From Candidatus Neomicrothrix sp. UBA4542 (GTDB lineage: Bacteria; Actinomycetota; Acidimicrobiia; Acidimicrobiales; Poriferisodalaceae), in contig DGLO01000064.1 of NCBI GenBank assembly GCA_002388005.1, positions 1-6,272 of the forward strand: a stretch of DNA of 6,272 nt. The letters are read 5' to 3'. Under the pieces are notes generated by a model. That model was not told where the DNA came from and did no database searches. It worked only from the letters and a program-made list of their open reading frames with translations. The translations under genes were made by a program, and so were the position numbers. Below are positions 1 to 6,272 of this stretch, piece by piece. Positions within the stretch are counted from its first letter, which is position 1; every line of letters starts with the position of its first letter.

Positions 1-228
1 GACCTTGAGAGGGCGCTCGAAGGGCTGTCGCCTGCTCATCGGACGGTCGTGGTCGCGAGGTTCTTCATGGATTGGTCGGTTGAAGAAACAGCTGACGCGC
101 TCGGGATTCGCCCCGGAACAGTCAAGAGTCGTCTGAGCCGGGCGTTAGATCAACTCGCCGATGAACTCCAAGAGACCCCGGTCTTGCGATCAGCGATAAC
201 TCGAGAGGACATTCATCATGAACCTTGA
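1..228 (+). CDS. ECF-type RNA polymerase sigma factor, C-terminal part (5' end outside window)
   Basis: Reading frame 1 is open from the window edge to TGA at 226-228 and gives 75 residues, too short a piece for a longer-ORF search to report. It matches sigma-70 region 4 of extracytoplasmic-function sigma factors. A start like LEGLSPAHRTVVVARFF is followed by a helix-turn-helix at about residues 27-48 (VEETADALGIRPGTVKSRLS), which in the family contacts the -35 element. The GTVKSRLSRAL recognition helix is typical. Region 2, which binds the core enzyme and the -10 element, lies upstream and is not visible, so the subfamily cannot be fixed; SigE-like actinobacterial ECF factors look closest. 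About 20 residues follow the domain and show no recognisable motif. The end overlaps the next gene by 11 bp, which suggests translational coupling with a membrane protein that is probably its regulator. Three TGA codons stand in a row at the end. Family assignment is secure; target promoters are unknown. Confidence 0.9.
   Translation, partial: DLERALEGLSPAHRTVVVARFFMDWSVEETADALGIRPGTVKSRLSRALDQLADELQETPVLRSAITREDIHHEP
203..209 (+). promoter_or_regulatory. Ribosome binding site for the membrane regulator gene
   Basis: GAGAGGA lies 8 bases before the ATG at 218, inside the 3' end of the sigma factor gene. This supports the ATG at 218 as the true start and therefore the 11-bp overlap of the two genes. 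Confidence 0.6.
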
Positions 229-1546
229 TGATGAAGTTCGACGTCATCTGCGCGACACCGGAGAACAAGTTGCTCTCACACCTGGAATGGTTGACGCAGT
301 GCGAATTCGCGCGGCCAGTCGAGTGCGCCGCCGCCAGTTCATCCTACGCGGGCTCGGATCGCTCGTTGCTTTGGTCGCCATAGGGGGATCGGTTGCCGTG
401 ATATCACGACAAGGCAACGAAGACCCCGCTCGTCTCACAGCCGCTTCTCTAACAGAAACCAGTCAAGCCCCCGAAATGATGTCGGCAGGAGAGCTGGTGG
501 AAGGAGACTCACCAGCCTCATTACCCTCCACTAGTCCGACCTATGAGTCGAATGCGACCGCAGAAGACGAGGACACAGAAATCACCTCAACGTTGACGCG
601 TGAATCGTCCGAGTCGCGATGGACCAAAATCGAGAGCCCGGTGTCAGGCGCAACAACTGAATATATGTATTCGGGCGGCATGGTTCTCGCTCAAGTGGGG
701 TCACAATGGTTTGTCAGAGATGAGTCTTCCTGGCGTGAACTCGCACTACCTCAAGCACTTTCACCCATAGCGATCGATATAGGTGCCGGTGAAGAAGCCA
801 TGCGGGTCGCAGGGTGGTTGGGAGATGACCCTTGTGCCAAGAACCTGGTCATTCAAGTACGCGACGGAACTACTTGGCGCCAGCATGAACTACAAAATGA
901 CCTCGCGCCTGGGCTCATAAGCACAGTCTCCCAGGCGAGACTGAGAGTCACGGATCATGAACTAGTTCTTTCCCGACTCGAAGAACTTGTCCTTGACCCG
1001 GTCTGTCTACTGCAAAGCCGCGGTATCGACGCGGTAGATGCGGAGATCGTTGACGACTTCATCTATGCGACCGACCGAAAAGCAGGCCGAGTTGTTTACT
1101 CTCTCGAGAAACTCGGCCCCTTCGAAGCACAAGAATTCATTGGCACTGGACCGAAACAACGCTCACTGATCACGCGGTCTGTTGATGGTGGCCAATGGAC
1201 TACTACTCTGCGAAGTGGGCAACGGGTAACCGAACTAGGGGTCGTAGACGGCTTGGTCATGTCTGAAGATTCAGAACACACCGTGCATGATGGGCAACGT
1301 CTAGAACGGAACGAAGTGATTCCTCCAACCGCGCAACGACTCATTGACGCGTTAGCGAGTTCTTCAGGGATTTCTCTGATCTTTGAACGAGACAACCGGA
1401 TCTGGGTTCGCGATTCAGGAGAAGATCAGCGTATGGACGAGCTGACTGATTCGCCGTCAGTCTCGGGCAGACTAGGGCGGGTCGCTTCAGGGATAACAAT
1501 GGTCATCGATACGTCACAAGGACCGACGTTATTTGTTCGAGACTGA
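218..1546 (+). CDS. Single-pass membrane protein, putative anti-sigma factor or sensor partner of the upstream ECF sigma factor
   Basis: This 442-residue protein belongs to no family I can name with certainty. Residues 1-40 are short, hydrophilic and Arg-rich near the membrane (RVRRR at 35-39). Residues about 44-63 form one hydrophobic helix (GSLVALVAIGGSVAVIS), so the N-terminus should be inside and the rest outside. Residues about 66-135 are a Ser/Thr/Glu-rich linker. The remaining 300 residues look beta-rich, with recurring short units around VRD or DG followed by Trp (166-172, 214-220, 323-327, 397-399, 440-442), which could be propeller blades. The exported part has only two cysteines, C206 and C263, a possible disulfide. 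The N-terminal part lacks the HxxxCxxC zinc motif of classical anti-sigma domains. In Actinomycetota, proteins with this short N-terminus and one helix often follow ECF sigma genes, and the 11-bp overlap supports co-expression, so an anti-sigma or sensing role is inferred. The start is supported by a ribosome binding site at 203-209. The gene ends with two TGA codons in a row. Confidence 0.85.
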   Translation: MNLDDEVRRHLRDTGEQVALTPGMVDAVRIRAASRVRRRQFILRGLGSLVALVAIGGSVAVISRQGNEDPARLTAASLTETSQAPEMMSAGELVEGDSPASLPSTSPTYESNATAEDEDTEITSTLTRESSESRWTKIESPVSGATTEYMYSGGMVLAQVGSQWFVRDESSWRELALPQALSPIAIDIGAGEEAMRVAGWLGDDPCAKNLVIQVRDGTTWRQHELQNDLAPGLISTVSQARLRVTDHELVLSRLEELVLDPVCLLQSRGIDAVDAEIVDDFIYATDRKAGRVVYSLEKLGPFEAQEFIGTGPKQRSLITRSVDGGQWTTTLRSGQRVTELGVVDGLVMSEDSEHTVHDGQRLERNEVIPPTAQRLIDALASSSGISLIFERDNRIWVRDSGEDQRMDELTDSPSVSGRLGRVASGITMVIDTSQGPTLFVRD

Positions 1547-1560
1547 TGAAGTTAAGGAAA

Positions 1561-1567
1561 GAGGGGG
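1561..1567 (+). promoter_or_regulatory. Ribosome binding site that decides the GTG start of the amidase gene
   Basis: A purine-rich run ending in GAGGGGG lies 6 bases before GTG at 1574. The next in-frame ATG is codon 165, inside the catalytic core, and the in-frame triplets upstream reach a TAA at 1553-1555. GTG is therefore the only plausible start. Confidence 0.7.
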
Positions 1568-1573
1568 AATCCG

Positions 1574-2938
1574 GTGAACGATGTAGCACTTCTGTCCACG
1601 ACCGAACAGGTGGACCTGATTAGACGCGGTGAAATATCGAGCCGTGAATTAACTGAGCACTTCATCGCTCGAATAGAACGTCGCGATGGTGACGTGAACG
1701 CAGTCATCACCCGAGATTTTGAAACCGCTCTCACTACCGCTGACGCTGCCGACGCCACTCAACATCGCGGGGAGGCTCTCGGACGCCTTCATGGAGTACC
1801 AATTACTGTCAAGGACGCGTTGAAGACCAAAGATTTGAGGTCAACCGGTGGGGCGGTTGAACTCCGCGACAACGTTCCCGAAAGCGACGCTGAAGTCGTC
1901 GCTTCGGTGCGCCGAGAGGGCGCCATCGTGATCGGGAAAACGAACCTTCCGCGATGGTCAGGTGACATCCAGTCGTACAACGAAATCTTCGGAACCACTA
2001 ACAACCCGTGGGATTTGTCTCGGGGCCCGGGCGGGTCATCGGGAGGAGCAGCCGCAGCGGTAGCGATGGGGTTCACCTCCTTTGAGATCGGCACCGATAT
2101 CGGCGGTTCGGTCAGATTTCCGGCAGCGTTCAACGGCATCTGGGGACACAAGCCTAGTTTCGGTCTTATCCCCACCAATGGGTACCTCGACTACGTCCAA
2201 GGTGGCCTCAACGAAGCCGATATCAACGTTTTCGGCCCATTGACCAGAAGCTCGAATGACCTCGGCCTGCTCTTGGACATAATGAAGCGAAACTCACCCC
2301 CTTGGGTTGCCCAACTCGGAAACACCCCCACAAATATTGGTGATTTGCGCGTGGCGGCGTGGCTTAACGACGACTTTTGCCCCATTGACGACGAGGTGCT
2401 CCAACACCTAGAAACCGTGGTCCAAGAACTAGAGAAAGATGGAGTAACAGTCGATCGCCGTGCCAGGCCCGACGTAGACCCAGACGCAGCAGCGATGTTG
2501 GGGCTCTGGTTGGTGCAACAAGCAACTTCACAAAGCACCGAAAACGACGGACCAGGTCACCGCATTTGGCTTGATAACCATGTCAAACGGGAACAAATTC
2601 GTTTGAGATGGGCTGAATTCTTTAACAGGTACGACGCCGTAATCATGCCCGTCTGTTTTGTGCCACCGTTTCTTCATCAGCAAGAAGGAGACTTCAGAAG
2701 TCGAACCTTGCTCTGCAATGGAGAACAACGCGACTACCTTGACGTCGTCAAGTGGACGACCATGGTGGGAATGGCATACCTGCCATCCACAGTGCCTCCG
2801 ACCGGATTGGGAACTTCAGGGGTACCAATCGGCTGTCAAGTGGTGGGCGGATACGGAAACGACAGAACAACCATCGCCCTTGCGTCACACATAGGGATGC
2901 TCATGGGCGGATACCAGCCACCGCCTCGCGCTCAATGA
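1574..2938 (+). CDS. Amidase-signature family hydrolase
   Basis: This 454-residue protein is a complete member of the amidase signature family (serine hydrolases that cleave carboxamides to acid and amine), which are usually 450-500 residues long. The catalytic Lys is K80 in GVPITVKD. The Gly/Ser-rich signature GPGGSSGG spans 151-158, with S155 as the cis-Ser. The nucleophile is S179 in GTDIGGSVRFP (173-183), followed by GIWGHKPSFGLIP. The Lys-Ser-Ser triad is thus intact. The DIGGSVRFP form resembles fatty-acid-amide-hydrolase-like and general amidases rather than GatA of the glutamyl-tRNA amidotransferase, and no gatB or gatC lies nearby. The substrate cannot be read from the sequence. There is no signal peptide or membrane segment, so it is probably cytoplasmic. 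It follows the membrane regulator gene by 27 bp in the same frame, with three stop codons between them (1544, 1547, 1553), so it is probably in the same operon. Its end overlaps the convergent helicase gene by 38 bp. Confidence 0.95.
   Translation: MNDVALLSTTEQVDLIRRGEISSRELTEHFIARIERRDGDVNAVITRDFETALTTADAADATQHRGEALGRLHGVPITVKDALKTKDLRSTGGAVELRDNVPESDAEVVASVRREGAIVIGKTNLPRWSGDIQSYNEIFGTTNNPWDLSRGPGGSSGGAAAAVAMGFTSFEIGTDIGGSVRFPAAFNGIWGHKPSFGLIPTNGYLDYVQGGLNEADINVFGPLTRSSNDLGLLLDIMKRNSPPWVAQLGNTPTNIGDLRVAAWLNDDFCPIDDEVLQHLETVVQELEKDGVTVDRRARPDVDPDAAAMLGLWLVQQATSQSTENDGPGHRIWLDNHVKREQIRLRWAEFFNRYDAVIMPVCFVPPFLHQQEGDFRSRTLLCNGEQRDYLDVVKWTTMVGMAYLPSTVPPTGLGTSGVPIGCQVVGGYGNDRTTIALASHIGMLMGGYQPPPRAQ
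2901..2938. other. Convergent antisense overlap of the amidase and helicase-nuclease genes
   Basis: The amidase stop (TGA at 2936-2938, + strand) lies inside the helicase gene, and the helicase stop (TGA on the - strand at 2901-2903) lies inside the amidase gene. The two genes share 38 bp tail to tail, about 12 codons each. No room is left for a terminator between them, so transcripts from either side must run into the opposite gene before ending. Confidence 0.9.
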
Positions 2939-5900
2939 TGGCCCGAACGTCGCTCAACACCTCATCGAGGTGAGGCACCGGTGAAATAACGGCGGGACCA
3001 CCCGCACGAAGAAACGCGAGTTCCACCCGGACCACTGGTTGGTTGGTTGCCTCGCCTAAAGCAAGTGCATAGGCCGCGGCCTGAAGTTGGTAGCTGCCTA
3101 ACTTTTCGGCAGCCTCAGCTGGGTCAAATTGATCGGTTTTGTAATCGACTATGACCAAACCATCTTTAGTCTCGAAAACCAAATCAACGTAGCCTTCAAG
3201 AACTGTGCCGTGGATGGTTGAGGCAACATAAATTTCTCGCCAATGGCGCTCTTGCGCTGCTTCGCGAACCAGTGCACTCGATAATGCCGACTCGACAAGA
3301 GCGACAACGGTTTCAGTCCGTTCAGGTATTCCCTCGACTTCGGCTTGGACGGAGGACAAGGGCAACAAACGTTCACCTGAGACTAAGTCGATTCTTTGCA
3401 GCACCGCGTGTACCGCGCGACCAACCGCCGTCCCGTATCGACCGCGATTCCATGGTGCTGCGTCAATATATTCTGCGTCTTTCTCAAGTCCAGGGTTGGT
3501 CGCATCATCGGAGCCCCCTGATTTTGCGATAGCGGTCGCGCTCAGCGAAACTCGCTGAGCGCTGCGAGTAACGGCACGTTGATGGACCTGCGCCCACTCT
3601 GAGCGGCCCAGTCTCGGCGGATACGACAGGTTCTGGGGTTCCTTGACCCAACCCTGAACAATTGTTGGTGGCGTTAACTCACTCTGTGGTGCCATTTCGT
3701 GACCGGACGCGAGGATGTCAGCACCGTGGAGCTTCGCGGCTTCCGTCGTTGATGACGCAAGTTCCGTCCGGTGCAATGACACAACTAAATGGTCGCGAGC
3801 TCGCGTGCAAGCGACATATAGGGTTCGAACCAATTCGTCGTGCCGAAAAGCGCTTTCGGTGTCGTGCCATTGAGCAAAATCGGTATTTTCAGTGCCTTTT
3901 CGATAACGAACGGTCGGAGCGTCAACGCCCTGGACATACCCCACTGAGATACCTCGACTTGCCGTTGACCCTTTGGCCAGACCGGCCACCATACAGATAG
4001 GAAACTCAAGTCCTTTAGCTCCGTGGATTGTCATGATGCGTATTGAGTCATCGTCGTTTTCAGGCAAGATCGCTTCGATCGGCCGGGCATTGTCTGCTGA
4101 CTGTTGCGCGACCCAAAGAAGAAACCGTTGCAGAGTTCCGCCGGCCTCATCGGACCACCCGCGAGCCTGATCTAGGACATGCCGTATCCGTCGGATTGAC
4201 TCGCGCGGATTTCGTCGAGCAGCGCACTGTTCATACATCTGCCTATCACGAATGATTCTTCTCAGAATTTGCGATGGGGTCAGCGAGGTTCGCTGAGAAT
4301 GCAGCATGGAAAGATGGGCTAAGCCGCGTGCGACTGGATCCCCGTCCGCGCTGCGGTGATGATGTTCTTCGTCATCGACGACGTTCCAGTTCCACGCATC
4401 GTCATGGGACAGCTTGAAGCGGTAAAGATCGTCGTCCCCGCACCCATAGATCGAAGATCGCAGAACCGATACGGTGGCCAACTCGTCAGTGGGGTCGTCG
4501 ACAGCACGAAGGCACATGATTAGATCTCGAACTTCTCGACTACGCCAGACATTGGTGGTTGAAGCAATACGGTAGGGAATGCCGAGGTTCTCGAATGCGT
4601 CCTCTAGAGCCGGCATAGAAGGTCTCCCAGGTACCAAGACAGCGATATCCGAAAATTTCGCCGGTCGCCAGCTCCCTTCTTCTCCCACGGACCACCCTTG
4701 TTGACGGCATCGAATAATGGTCTGAGCGATCTCTTCGGCTTCAACCCGTCGGATCTCGTCCATGTTGAACCCGTCGGGGGTTTTCTTGCTGCGTTTCGGA
4801 TGAGGACGACTTCCCAGAACCATCACACTGGCACCAACAGGGGGAGCCTCCCTATTGGCGACTAAGGGCTCATAGTTGGGTTGGCTGCCCGGTCGATACT
4901 GGATGAGATTTCCGAATACTTCATTTATCCAGGCAATGATCTGTGGGCCGCTTCGAAAGTTGGTTAACAGTCGAATTTCTCTTGATTGATGATGCTGCTG
5001 AGCCTGCATGTACAGGCTGATGTCCGCTCTCCGGAAGCGATATATGGATTGCTTGGGGTCACCCACGAAAAACAGATGCCCGGGCCTAGTCGCCATGTCC
5101 TCCCAGGATTCTTGAGGAGGGTCATCGGGGGAAGTGGCAACGAGGGTCACTATCTGTATTTGAAGTGGGTCGGTGTCTTGAAATTCGTCGACTAAAAGCG
5201 ATCGATATTTGGCGTGAACTCGTTTGCGGACTACAGAACCATGAATCGGGTCGCTCAATAAATCTCGAGCGAAGACGAGTAAATCATGGAAGTTGAGGCG
5301 ACCACGCAAACGTCGATTCTCGACCTCATCGAGAATGAAGTTACTTAAGCGTGTGGTTGATCTGCGGAGCACAAAGTCAACCAACTGCGAACGGTGTTTC
5401 TCCACGGCGGCTCGGAAGCTCTCGTATTCTTCGCGGATGTCGGCGATGTTTGGCCAATATTTTCTGTTGCCCGCTTTGGAACCAGAACTGAGCCCCGCTC
5501 CGTTTAACACAGCAGTCTGCTCGATTACGTCGAATCCACCCGCGATTTGCTCCACCACCTCCCGCAGTTCCTCCAAGAGTCGCGTCATTCGGTCACCTGG
5601 TCCGCTGTGTTCATCGATACGGCTTGCCAAGTGTTCCCCGTCGTTCACCAAACCAGAAAAATCTATTTCAGGGAGCGCAGGTGGTTCGATGCGTTGCAGC
5701 AGATCCCAGTTGTTTTCAAGTGCATCGGCGAGAGCATAAAAATCGCGATCGGTGTCGATACCGAGAGCGTCAGCAAGAAGGAGCGTTTCCCCCCACTCTG
5801 GGTCGCTGAATAGTTCGTCTCGAAAGCGTTCGAATGTTTCACGAAACGCAACCTGACCCGATATTTCATCAATTGTTTCGAAGTTGGGGGGGAGTCCGGC

Positions 5901-6269
5901 CTCAAGAGGGTGTTCGGAAAGAATTCTTAAGGCAAAGCCATGCAAGGTGGCCACCGCAGCGCCGTCAAGCTCGCGTAGAGCTTCAGTGGCTAACTCACGA
6001 TCCGACTCTTCATGGAGCTCACCTAACGATTTCTCCAAACGGATGCGAATTCGGTGACGCAGCTCTGCAGCCGCTTTCTCGGTAAAGGTGATGACAGCAA
6101 TTTGACTTAAGGGAATGGGATCCGGAGTGAGGATCAAGCGCACAATGCGTTCGACTAGAGAATGGGTCTTCCCTGATCCTGCACCGGCCTCTACGAAAAG
6201 AGTTTCTCCCAGCAGTTCTTCGATCAAGGATCGGTCACCGCCATCTGGAAGTTCGGTCACATCAGTCAT
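2901..6269 (-). CDS. AddA/RecB-like UvrD-family DNA helicase with C-terminal PD-(D/E)XK nuclease
   Basis: The 1122-residue protein has all superfamily 1A helicase motifs. These are Walker A GAGSGKT at 29-35 (K34), motif Ia TFTEKAAAELRHRI at 61-74, motif II LLVDEFQDTD at 358-367 (D361, E362), motif III FFVGDPKQSIYRFRRAD at 400-416, motif IV LLTNFRS at 434-440 (R439), motif V IRIMTIHGAKGLEF at 743-756 and motif VI LYVACTRARDHLVVS at 817-831. A RecB-type nuclease follows: H954 in GRAVHAVLQ, D1029 in GYVDLVF, D1042 and K1044 in VDYKTD, and a SYQLQAAAY helix at 1059-1067. They align in order with RecB residues H956, D1067, D1080 and K1082, so both activities should work. The family unwinds and resects double-strand ends for recombinational repair, normally with a second subunit (AddB, RecC or AdnB). 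No such partner is in the window; it may lie beyond the right edge. The ATG is 30 bases before the first family-like residues, a normal distance, but only CCG is visible upstream, so a longer N-terminus is not excluded. ATGA at the start would fit overlap with an upstream stop. AddA versus RecB naming is not settled. Confidence 0.95.
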   Translation of the reverse strand: MTDVTELPDGGDRSLIEELLGETLFVEAGAGSGKTHSLVERIVRLILTPDPIPLSQIAVITFTEKAAAELRHRIRIRLEKSLGELHEESDRELATEALRELDGAAVATLHGFALRILSEHPLEAGLPPNFETIDEISGQVAFRETFERFRDELFSDPEWGETLLLADALGIDTDRDFYALADALENNWDLLQRIEPPALPEIDFSGLVNDGEHLASRIDEHSGPGDRMTRLLEELREVVEQIAGGFDVIEQTAVLNGAGLSSGSKAGNRKYWPNIADIREEYESFRAAVEKHRSQLVDFVLRRSTTRLSNFILDEVENRRLRGRLNFHDLLVFARDLLSDPIHGSVVRKRVHAKYRSLLVDEFQDTDPLQIQIVTLVATSPDDPPQESWEDMATRPGHLFFVGDPKQSIYRFRRADISLYMQAQQHHQSREIRLLTNFRSGPQIIAWINEVFGNLIQYRPGSQPNYEPLVANREAPPVGASVMVLGSRPHPKRSKKTPDGFNMDEIRRVEAEEIAQTIIRCRQQGWSVGEEGSWRPAKFSDIAVLVPGRPSMPALEDAFENLGIPYRIASTTNVWRSREVRDLIMCLRAVDDPTDELATVSVLRSSIYGCGDDDLYRFKLSHDDAWNWNVVDDEEHHHRSADGDPVARGLAHLSMLHSQRTSLTPSQILRRIIRDRQMYEQCAARRNPRESIRRIRHVLDQARGWSDEAGGTLQRFLLWVAQQSADNARPIEAILPENDDDSIRIMTIHGAKGLEFPICMVAGLAKGSTASRGISVGYVQGVDAPTVRYRKGTENTDFAQWHDTESAFRHDELVRTLYVACTRARDHLVVSLHRTELASSTTEAAKLHGADILASGHEMAPQSELTPPTIVQGWVKEPQNLSYPPRLGRSEWAQVHQRAVTRSAQRVSLSATAIAKSGGSDDATNPGLEKDAEYIDAAPWNRGRYGTAVGRAVHAVLQRIDLVSGERLLPLSSVQAEVEGIPERTETVVALVESALSSALVREAAQERHWREIYVASTIHGTVLEGYVDLVFETKDGLVIVDYKTDQFDPAEAAEKLGSYQLQAAAYALALGEATNQPVVRVELAFLRAGGPAVISPVPHLDEVLSDVRAIIEREAVAGIRP
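3538..3562. repeat. Perfect inverted repeat, 11-bp arms with 3-base spacer, inside the helicase-nuclease gene
   Basis: The left arm GCGCTCAGCGA (3538-3548) and right arm TCGCTGAGCGC (3552-3562) are exact reverse complements around the spacer AAC. The element covers codons 903-911 of the helicase gene (SAQRVSLSA), between helicase motif VI and the nuclease domain, where coding constraint should be low. With equal base use, about 0.0015 such elements would be expected by chance in the window. It shares its inner 7-bp arms with the element at 4280-4296. It could form a hairpin in mRNA or single-stranded DNA, or bind a dimeric protein; no function is known to me. Confidence 0.75.
4280..4296. repeat. 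Second copy of the TCAGCGA-N3-TCGCTGA palindrome, inside the helicase-nuclease gene
   Basis: The arms TCAGCGA (4280-4286) and TCGCTGA (4290-4296) flank the spacer GGT. They equal the inner arms of the element at 3538-3562, which lies 738 bp away (246 codons, same frame). Here they encode QRTSL at residues 659-663, against QRVSL at 905-909. A 7-bp arm pair alone is ordinary; the identity with the other copy is what draws attention. Confidence 0.55.
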
Positions 6270-6272
6270 CGG

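Noticed and set aside
924..943. Inverted repeat CAGTCTC / GAGACTG with a 6-base loop inside the membrane protein gene
   Set aside because: A 7-bp stem with a short loop is expected a few times by chance here, and no second copy or regulatory context is seen.
1789..2178. 129-codon open frame on the - strand, opposite the amidase core
   Set aside because: It mirrors the Gly/Ser-rich amidase signature region, its product has no recognisable domain, and the + strand frame has an intact active site.
1574..2938. Reading the amidase as GatA of the tRNA-dependent amidotransferase
   Set aside because: The nucleophile context is DIGGSVRFP rather than the SDTGGSIRQP typical of GatA, and no gatB or gatC is adjacent.
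2958..2972. Hairpin CACCTC / GAGGTG with a 3-base loop, 20 bp after the amidase stop, as a terminator
   Set aside because: The stem is only 6 bp, no T-run follows, and the site is inside the helicase coding sequence. Stems of this size are expected several times by chance.
3794..3805. 12-bp palindrome CGCGAGCTCGCG
   Set aside because: It lies in the conserved ARDH codons of motif VI, and one or two 12-bp palindromes are expected by chance in this length.
3822..3831. GGTTCGAACC, which resembles the T-loop of a tRNA
   Set aside because: It encodes LVRTL in helicase motif VI on the - strand, and there is no acceptor stem, anticodon arm or D arm around it.
5293..5739. 148-codon open frame on the + strand, antisense to the helicase gene
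   Set aside because: Its product is low-complexity, rich in Ser and Arg, matches no family, and lies wholly opposite the well-supported helicase frame.

Overview
The window is coding almost from end to end: three genes on the + strand (1-228, 218-1546, 1574-2938) converge on one long gene on the - strand (2901-6269). GC is in the mid-50s percent by eye. The ECF-type sigma fragment followed by a small-N-terminus, single-pass membrane protein is a layout common in Actinomycetota. The helicase-nuclease also resembles the AddA/RecB-like proteins of that phylum, and a lineage such as the Acidimicrobiia would fit. This placement is an inference from protein style, not from a marker gene.

Left part (1-2938). 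The 3' end of an ECF sigma factor gene (region 4 with its helix-turn-helix) overlaps by 11 bp a gene for a membrane protein with a short basic cytoplasmic N-terminus, one transmembrane helix and a large exported domain. Position and topology suggest that this is the anti-sigma factor or sensor partner of the sigma factor. After 27 bp, with a strong ribosome binding site and a GTG start, comes an amidase-signature hydrolase with a complete Lys-Ser-Ser triad. The spacing supports one transcript: sigma, membrane regulator, amidase. The promoter must lie upstream of the window.

Right part (2901-6269, - strand). One 1122-residue protein carries a full superfamily 1 (UvrD/RecB-like) helicase and a C-terminal RecB-type PD-(D/E)XK nuclease with its catalytic residues present. 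It is an AddA/RecB-like helicase-nuclease, expected to process double-strand DNA ends. Its ATG lies 3 bases from the window edge, so an upstream partner gene, or a longer N-terminus, cannot be seen. Its last 38 bp overlap the end of the amidase gene in antisense.

There is no stretch over 300 bases without a gene, and I see no RNA gene, CRISPR array, insertion sequence or attachment site. The least expected signal is a perfect palindrome, TCAGCGA-N3-TCGCTGA, present twice inside the helicase gene. One copy is extended to an 11-bp-arm hairpin just before the nuclease domain. I do not see a clearly new biological system here. The sigma/membrane-regulator/amidase cluster and the paired palindromes are the points worth following up.
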